A stretch of DNA of 64,000 bases from Microbacterium gorillae (GTDB taxonomy: Bacteria; Actinomycetota; Actinomycetes; Actinomycetales; Microbacteriaceae), in assembly GCF_000826185.2 (NCBI RefSeq), contig NZ_LN648875.1, positions 926,356-990,355 on the forward strand. Direction: 5' to 3'. Numbering within the stretch: position 1 is the stretch's first letter; each line of letters begins with the position of its first letter. Shown one piece after another: positions 59,985-64,000 of the stretch. The notes below the pieces were generated by a model. It saw only the letters and a list, made by a program, of their open reading frames with translations. It did no database searches and had not been told where the DNA came from. The translations under genes were made by a program, and so were the position numbers.

Positions 59985-61478
59985 ATGAGGCGGATCGTCG
60001 TCGTGGGAGGCGGAGCCGCCGGCGTCCCCCTCGCCGTTCGACTCGCGGAAGATCCCGAGATCACGGTCACACTCGTCGAAGCAGGGCCGGCCCGAGACCT
60101 GCCGCCCGAGCTCGACGACGGCACCTCGATCCGTGCTGCCGCTCCGGATCACCCGCAGAACTGGGCGTACCCGGCACACCTCACGCCAGAGCGCCCCTGG
60201 CTCGTTGCCCGCGGACGGGTGCTCGGCGGTTCGAGCGCCATCAACGGCGGCGCGTTCGTGCGCGCCTGCCCCGCCGAATTCGATGCGTGGGCAGAGATCG
60301 GGGGCGACGCGTGGCGATACGAGAACATGCTGCCGTTGATGCGCGCGATCGAGACCGACCTCGATACCGGCGCCACAGCCGTGCACGGCTGCGACGGGCC
60401 GATCCGCGTTCGTCGTGCGAGAACCGACACGCCGCTCGTTCACGCGTTCATCCACGGCGCCGTCGAACTCGGGTTCCCCGTTGAGCCGGACAAGAACGCG
60501 CCCGGCGTCGCGGGGGTAGGAACCGTGCCGTCGACGGTCGTGGACGGGGTGCGCGTCAGCACCGCCACCGCGTATTCGGGTGACTGCGGGCCCGCCGGCC
60601 TGACGATCGTGAGCGAAACAGTCGTTCACCGTGTGCTCTTCGATGGCATCCGGACCACGGGCGTGGAAACCTCCGACGGGGTCATCCCCGCCGACGACGT
60701 CGTCCTGTGCGCCGGTGGCATCGGTTCGGCACGCGTTCTGCTGGCGTCCGGCATCGGGCCCCGTGCGCAGCTTGAGCCTCTCGGCATCGCCGTTGTCGCC
60801 GATCTTCCGGTCGGAACCGCCTTCAGCGACCACCCCGACGTCACCCTCACCTGGCGCGCGGCGACCGACCTCAGCCAAGAAGTGGGTTCGCCTTTCCCCG
60901 CGACCCTCGATTTCGCCGCGGATGCGGGCGATGCCGTCGACACGGATCTTGAGATCGTCCTCGTCACACGTCCGCTCTCGGAGCTGCTCGGGGACGAACC
61001 GGCCGCAGCCGGGACGCAGGAACTCCCGCTCATCGTCTCGTTGCAGGCTCCCCGTTCTCGCGGCGCGATCCGCCTCACATCGTCCGACCCGACCTCCCCG
61101 CCGGACATCGACTACGGATATCTCGCCCATGAGGACGATCGCGCGCGGCTGCGCATCGGCGTGCGCACCGCCGCGGCGCTGCTGACCAGCGCCGCGTTCG
61201 CGGCGATGTTTCAGGGCTTCACCGATCTCGATACGCCCACGCTCACCGATGACACGCAGCTCGACGCATGGATTCGCGGGCATCTGGGCACCGCGATCCA
61301 TCTCTCCGGCTCCGCCCCGATGGGCACCGTGGTCGACGGCGACGGACGGGTTCTCGGCACTCGTGGCCTGAGCGTGGCCGACACGTCGATCCTGCCGACG
61401 GTACCCACGCGCGGTCCGTTCGCGACGGCCGTGCTGATCGGGGAGCACGTCGCGCGGGTTCTGCGCGCGCACGATTGA
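59985..61478 (+). CDS. mftG: mycofactocin-associated GMC oxidoreductase MftG
   Basis: A 497-residue FAD-dependent GMC oxidoreductase: Rossmann motif VVVGGGAAGVPLA at the N-terminus, GMC signature 1 GRVLGGSSAINGGAFVRA, and the C-terminal active-site region HLSGSAPMG with a catalytic His and TVPTRGPFATAVLIGEHVA. MftG is thought to pass electrons from reduced mycofactocin to the respiratory chain. ATG 59985 (GGGGG upstream) gives the usual short N-terminus; ATG 59958 is an alternative. Unlike in mycobacteria, the gene is on the strand opposite to the other mft genes, convergent with mftD (8 bp) and divergent from mftE. Confidence 0.9.
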   Translation: MRRIVVVGGGAAGVPLAVRLAEDPEITVTLVEAGPARDLPPELDDGTSIRAAAPDHPQNWAYPAHLTPERPWLVARGRVLGGSSAINGGAFVRACPAEFDAWAEIGGDAWRYENMLPLMRAIETDLDTGATAVHGCDGPIRVRRARTDTPLVHAFIHGAVELGFPVEPDKNAPGVAGVGTVPSTVVDGVRVSTATAYSGDCGPAGLTIVSETVVHRVLFDGIRTTGVETSDGVIPADDVVLCAGGIGSARVLLASGIGPRAQLEPLGIAVVADLPVGTAFSDHPDVTLTWRAATDLSQEVGSPFPATLDFAADAGDAVDTDLEIVLVTRPLSELLGDEPAAAGTQELPLIVSLQAPRSRGAIRLTSSDPTSPPDIDYGYLAHEDDRARLRIGVRTAAALLTSAAFAAMFQGFTDLDTPTLTDDTQLDAWIRGHLGTAIHLSGSAPMGTVVDGDGRVLGTRGLSVADTSILPTVPTRGPFATAVLIGEHVARVLRAHD

Positions 61479-61485
61479 ACCTGCG

Positions 61486-62709
61486 TCAGACCGTCTGCCC
61501 AGCCGGAACGCCGAGCGCGCGGATGAAGTCGTCAGGGACCAGAATCGAGTCCGGAGACAGCTCGTGGATCGAGCTGAGACCCAGTCCGAGCAGCGCCGAG
61601 TCGATGCCCGAACGCATGATGTCGAGAACGTTGCCGACCCCGATCTCACCGTTCGCAGCCATACCCCAGAGGTAGGCACGGCCGATCATCACGGCTTTTG
61701 CTCCCAGCGCGACGGCCTTGACCACATCGGACCCACGGCGCACGCCGCCGTCCATGAGCACGTCGATCTGATCGCCGACCGCGTTCGCGATCGGGTTCAG
61801 CACGCGAATCGTCGCGGGGGTGCCGTCGAGATTGTTCCCACCGTGGTTGGAGACCGAGATCGCGTCGACCCCGGCGTCGACCGAACGGCGTGCGTCATCA
61901 ACACGGCACACACCCTTCAACATGAACGGCGTGCCGCTGATCTGCTGCCATTGCTCGCGCATCCAGGCCACATCCTCCCAGGTCGGCGGGGTCGTGGTCA
62001 TCCACTCGTAGTAGGCGCCGAAGAACGTCGGCCCCGTCTTCTCCCCGGCAGCGGCGAGGTTCGGCGCGGTGAGGTCGGGGATATGGCCGGACTTCACGAA
62101 GCGCCACAGCCAACTCGGCTTCGTGATCACCGCAGGCGCGAGCTTGATCGCCGCCGCGAGATCCACCTTTTCCGGGATCTCCGGGCTCCCCCAATCGCGC
62201 CCCATGCTGAATGACCAGTCGAGGGTCGCGATGAGGCCCACGACGCCCGCGGCGTGAGCACGAAGCATGCGCTGGATCATCACATCGCGATCACCGGTCC
62301 AGTACATCTGGAACAAAGTGTTCGGTGCCGCGGCCACGACGTCTTCGACCGACTTCGACGCGAAGTTCGACAGCCCCATGAGGGTGCCCCGAGACGCGGC
62401 GGCGCGTGCGACTCCGACCTCTCCTTCGGGATCAACCGCCTGCACACCGGTCGGTGAGATGATCACCGGAAGTGAGATGTCCTGTCCCATCACACGCGTC
62501 GCCATGGATCGCTCGGCCTGATGCCCGGCGACCACGGGCGCGAATCCGAGTTCACGGAAGGCCGCCTCATTGTCGGCGATGGTCTGCCCTCGTTCGGAGC
62601 CCGCGAGGAGGGCGCCGTAGACCGGCTGCGGGAGCCGCTTCTTGGCGCGAGCCTGCGCGACGGCGACGGACTCGAACCAGGGATTCTGCTTCCAGGGATT
62701 GAGCTTCAT
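61486..62709 (-). CDS. mftD: mycofactocin FMN-dependent oxidoreductase MftD
   Basis: A 407-residue FMN-dependent alpha-hydroxyacid-oxidase-fold enzyme. It has the N-terminal NPWKQNPWFESVAVAQARAKKRLP, typical of MftD, the FMN-site stretch SPTGVQAVDPEGEV, FQMYWTGD, and SNHGGNNLDGTPA with the catalytic His. MftD deaminates the modified core (AHDP) to the redox-active premycofactocin. Separated from mftC by 84 bp with a hairpin. Confidence 0.95.
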   Translation of the reverse strand: MKLNPWKQNPWFESVAVAQARAKKRLPQPVYGALLAGSERGQTIADNEAAFRELGFAPVVAGHQAERSMATRVMGQDISLPVIISPTGVQAVDPEGEVGVARAAASRGTLMGLSNFASKSVEDVVAAAPNTLFQMYWTGDRDVMIQRMLRAHAAGVVGLIATLDWSFSMGRDWGSPEIPEKVDLAAAIKLAPAVITKPSWLWRFVKSGHIPDLTAPNLAAAGEKTGPTFFGAYYEWMTTTPPTWEDVAWMREQWQQISGTPFMLKGVCRVDDARRSVDAGVDAISVSNHGGNNLDGTPATIRVLNPIANAVGDQIDVLMDGGVRRGSDVVKAVALGAKAVMIGRAYLWGMAANGEIGVGNVLDIMRSGIDSALLGLGLSSIHELSPDSILVPDDFIRALGVPAGQTV

Positions 62710-62767
62710 GTGCGGTGTCTCATTTCGGGTCGGGCGACCGAATGTCGGGCGCTGTGCCGGGTAACCC

Positions 62768-62790
62768 GCTGATCGGCGGGGCCGATCAGC
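62768..62790. promoter_or_regulatory. hairpin in the mftC-mftD spacer
   Basis: Perfect 10-bp arms GCTGATCGGC / GCCGATCAGC with a 3-base loop, 4 bp after the mftC stop. Could attenuate or terminate part of the transcript before mftD. Confidence 0.6.
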
Positions 62791-62793
62791 CGA

Positions 62794-64000
62794 TCATGCG
62801 GTCGGCGCGAAGCCGGCGAGAGGGTTGACCGCGCACGCCGAGACCGGAGGCGCGGTGATGTCCTCCCGACGCCGCAGCGTCAGCATCACGGGTCGGTTGC
62901 GGGTGGGATTGCGCTTGGAGTGGTCCTTGCTCGCCGTCGGCACGGAACGAGCCTCGGCCAGGGCCGTGGCGCCGTAGCCCTGCACGCATTCCGGGTCGGG
63001 TCCGTCCATCGGGATGCCGGTGAAGAACTTCGCCGCCATGCAGCCGCCGCGGCAGGTGTCGAAGAACGAGCACGACGAACATGCGCCGCCCGCGGTCGGG
63101 TTGCGAAGCTTGCGGAACAGCTCCGAGTCCTGCCAGACCCGCTGGAACCCGCCCTCGTCGAGCAGGTTGCCGGCGAGGAACTCGTCGTGGATCGCGAACG
63201 GACACGCGTAGACGTCGCCGACCGGGTCGATGAGGCACACGACGCGGCCTGCGCCACAGAGATTCAGTCCCGGCAGGGAGTCACCGAAGGCGGCGAGGTG
63301 GAAGAACGAGTCACCCGTCAGCACGTTCTCGCCGTTCGCCATCAGCCAGTCGTACAGTTCACGTTGCTGCTCCGGCAGCGGGTGCAGCTCGTCCCACACG
63401 TCCGCACCACGACCGGACGGACGCAGGCGGGTCAAGCGCAGCGTCGCGCCGTACGCGTCGGCGAGCGCCTTGAACTCATCCAGTTGGCCGATGTTCTGGC
63501 GCGTGCAGACGACCGAGATCTTCGCGTCCCGAAAGCCCGCGTCCTGCAGGTTCTGCAGTGCCCGGATCGCCGTGTCGAACGAACCCGGGCCACGGACGTA
63601 GTCATTGACCTCGGCGGTCGCGCCGTCGAGGGAGATCTGCACATCGACGTAGTCCGTCGACGCCAGCAGCCGCGCCTTCTCCGGCGTCAGGCGCGAGCCG
63701 TTCGTGGAGAACTTCACACCGACCTGGTGGTCGACCGCATACTGCAGCAGATGCCAGAAATCCGGGCGGATCGTCGGCTCACCGCCGCCGATGTTCACGT
63801 AGAAGACCTGCATGCGCTGCAGCTCGTCGATCACGGCCTCGCATTGCTGCGTCGTGAGCTCGCGCGGGTCGCGACGTCCCGAGCTGGACAGGCAGTGCGC
63901 GCACTCGAGGTTGCACGCGTAGGTCAGCTCCCACGTCAGGCAGATCGGCGCGTCGAGGCCGAACTCGAACTGCTCGACCAACGTGCCGCCCTGCGGGCGC
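62794..64000 (-). CDS. mftC: mycofactocin radical SAM maturase MftC (5' end outside window)
   Basis: At least 396 residues of a radical SAM/SPASM protein: the [4Fe-4S] motif CNLECAHCLSSSG, GGEPT, STNGSRLTPEKA, ISLDGATAEVNDYVRGPGSF, and a SPASM C-terminus (CGAGRVVCLIDPVGDVYACPF, CSSCSFFDTCRGGC). MftC decarboxylates and then cross-links the Val-Tyr end of the MftA peptide. Homology starts a few residues before EQFEFGLDAP, so the true start is at or just beyond the right edge; the TTG at 63981 is an alternative. mftB and mftA are expected immediately outside the window. Confidence 0.97.
   Translation of the reverse strand, partial: RPQGGTLVEQFEFGLDAPICLTWELTYACNLECAHCLSSSGRRDPRELTTQQCEAVIDELQRMQVFYVNIGGGEPTIRPDFWHLLQYAVDHQVGVKFSTNGSRLTPEKARLLASTDYVDVQISLDGATAEVNDYVRGPGSFDTAIRALQNLQDAGFRDAKISVVCTRQNIGQLDEFKALADAYGATLRLTRLRPSGRGADVWDELHPLPEQQRELYDWLMANGENVLTGDSFFHLAAFGDSLPGLNLCGAGRVVCLIDPVGDVYACPFAIHDEFLAGNLLDEGGFQRVWQDSELFRKLRNPTAGGACSSCSFFDTCRGGCMAAKFFTGIPMDGPDPECVQGYGATALAEARSVPTASKDHSKRNPTRNRPVMLTLRRREDITAPPVSACAVNPLAGFAPTA

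Noticed and set aside
59985-61478. Choline or alcohol dehydrogenase of the GMC family
   Set aside because: Position inside a mycofactocin cluster points to MftG; no betaine or alcohol genes are present.

Overview
The window is high-GC DNA from a Gram-positive actinobacterium, most likely a Microbacterium or close relative in Microbacteriaceae. The evidence is the GC-rich codon use, many likely leaderless genes (a TANNNT box 6-7 nt before ATG/GTG), an HspR/HAIR heat-shock regulon, an N-domain-less ClpB, an actinobacterial Dcd, an LAxTG-type sorting signal, and carbohydrate genes resembling those described in Microbacterium arabinogalactanolyticum. The sequence carries two local assembly faults, at about 22.95-23.51 kb and 50.14-50.79 kb. 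At each, a ~300 bp segment appears twice in tandem and the two inner halves are corrupted towards C/G.

Left part (1-13.9 kb): the 5' part of clpB behind a perfect HspR-type palindrome, an alpha/beta hydrolase, a GlxA-type regulator, two GT4 glycosyltransferases, a LuxR-type regulator, a secreted TAP-like peptidase, and a sensor kinase/response regulator pair followed by a DUF4097-like membrane protein.

Centre-left (14.0-27.7 kb): the most striking region, a probable D-arabinan utilisation locus. A surface lipoprotein of the DUF4185/GH183 type (endo-D-arabinanase family), an ABC sugar importer without its own ATPase, cytosolic GH172 (DUF2961) and GH116 exo-enzymes, a fucose/arabinose-isomerase-like protein and an FGGY kinase form a complete proposed route. 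Polymer is cut outside the cell, oligosaccharides are imported, D-arabinose is released, isomerised to D-ribulose and phosphorylated to D-ribulose 5-phosphate. A LacI regulator sits in the middle, and GAAATCGATTTC operators lie in four promoters of the locus.

Centre (27.8-39.2 kb): hspR-dnaJ-grpE-dnaK with two HAIR sites, a sortase-type surface protein, ferritin, a UMF1-type MFS protein, a CPBP/TetR pair with twin palindromic operators, a MarR-type/winged-helix divergent pair with ATGTCA-N2-TGACA(T/A) operators, and a Sel1-repeat protein.

Right (39.2-64 kb): a prolyl-aminopeptidase-like hydrolase; a small-molecule catabolic cluster (alpha/beta hydrolase, metallo-beta-lactamase lactonase-like protein, CMD-fold protein, HIBADH-type dehydrogenase, nitrilase, MHS transporter) with a divergent LysR gene; dcd; a DUF1361 protein; tRNA-Gly(CCC); a LacI gene split by the second assembly fault; a glycerophosphodiesterase with an Fbp-type ABC importer; and finally a mycofactocin cluster (mftF, mftE, mftG, mftD, mftC). 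mftG is inverted relative to the others, and mftC runs off the right edge, so mftB and mftA are expected just beyond it.
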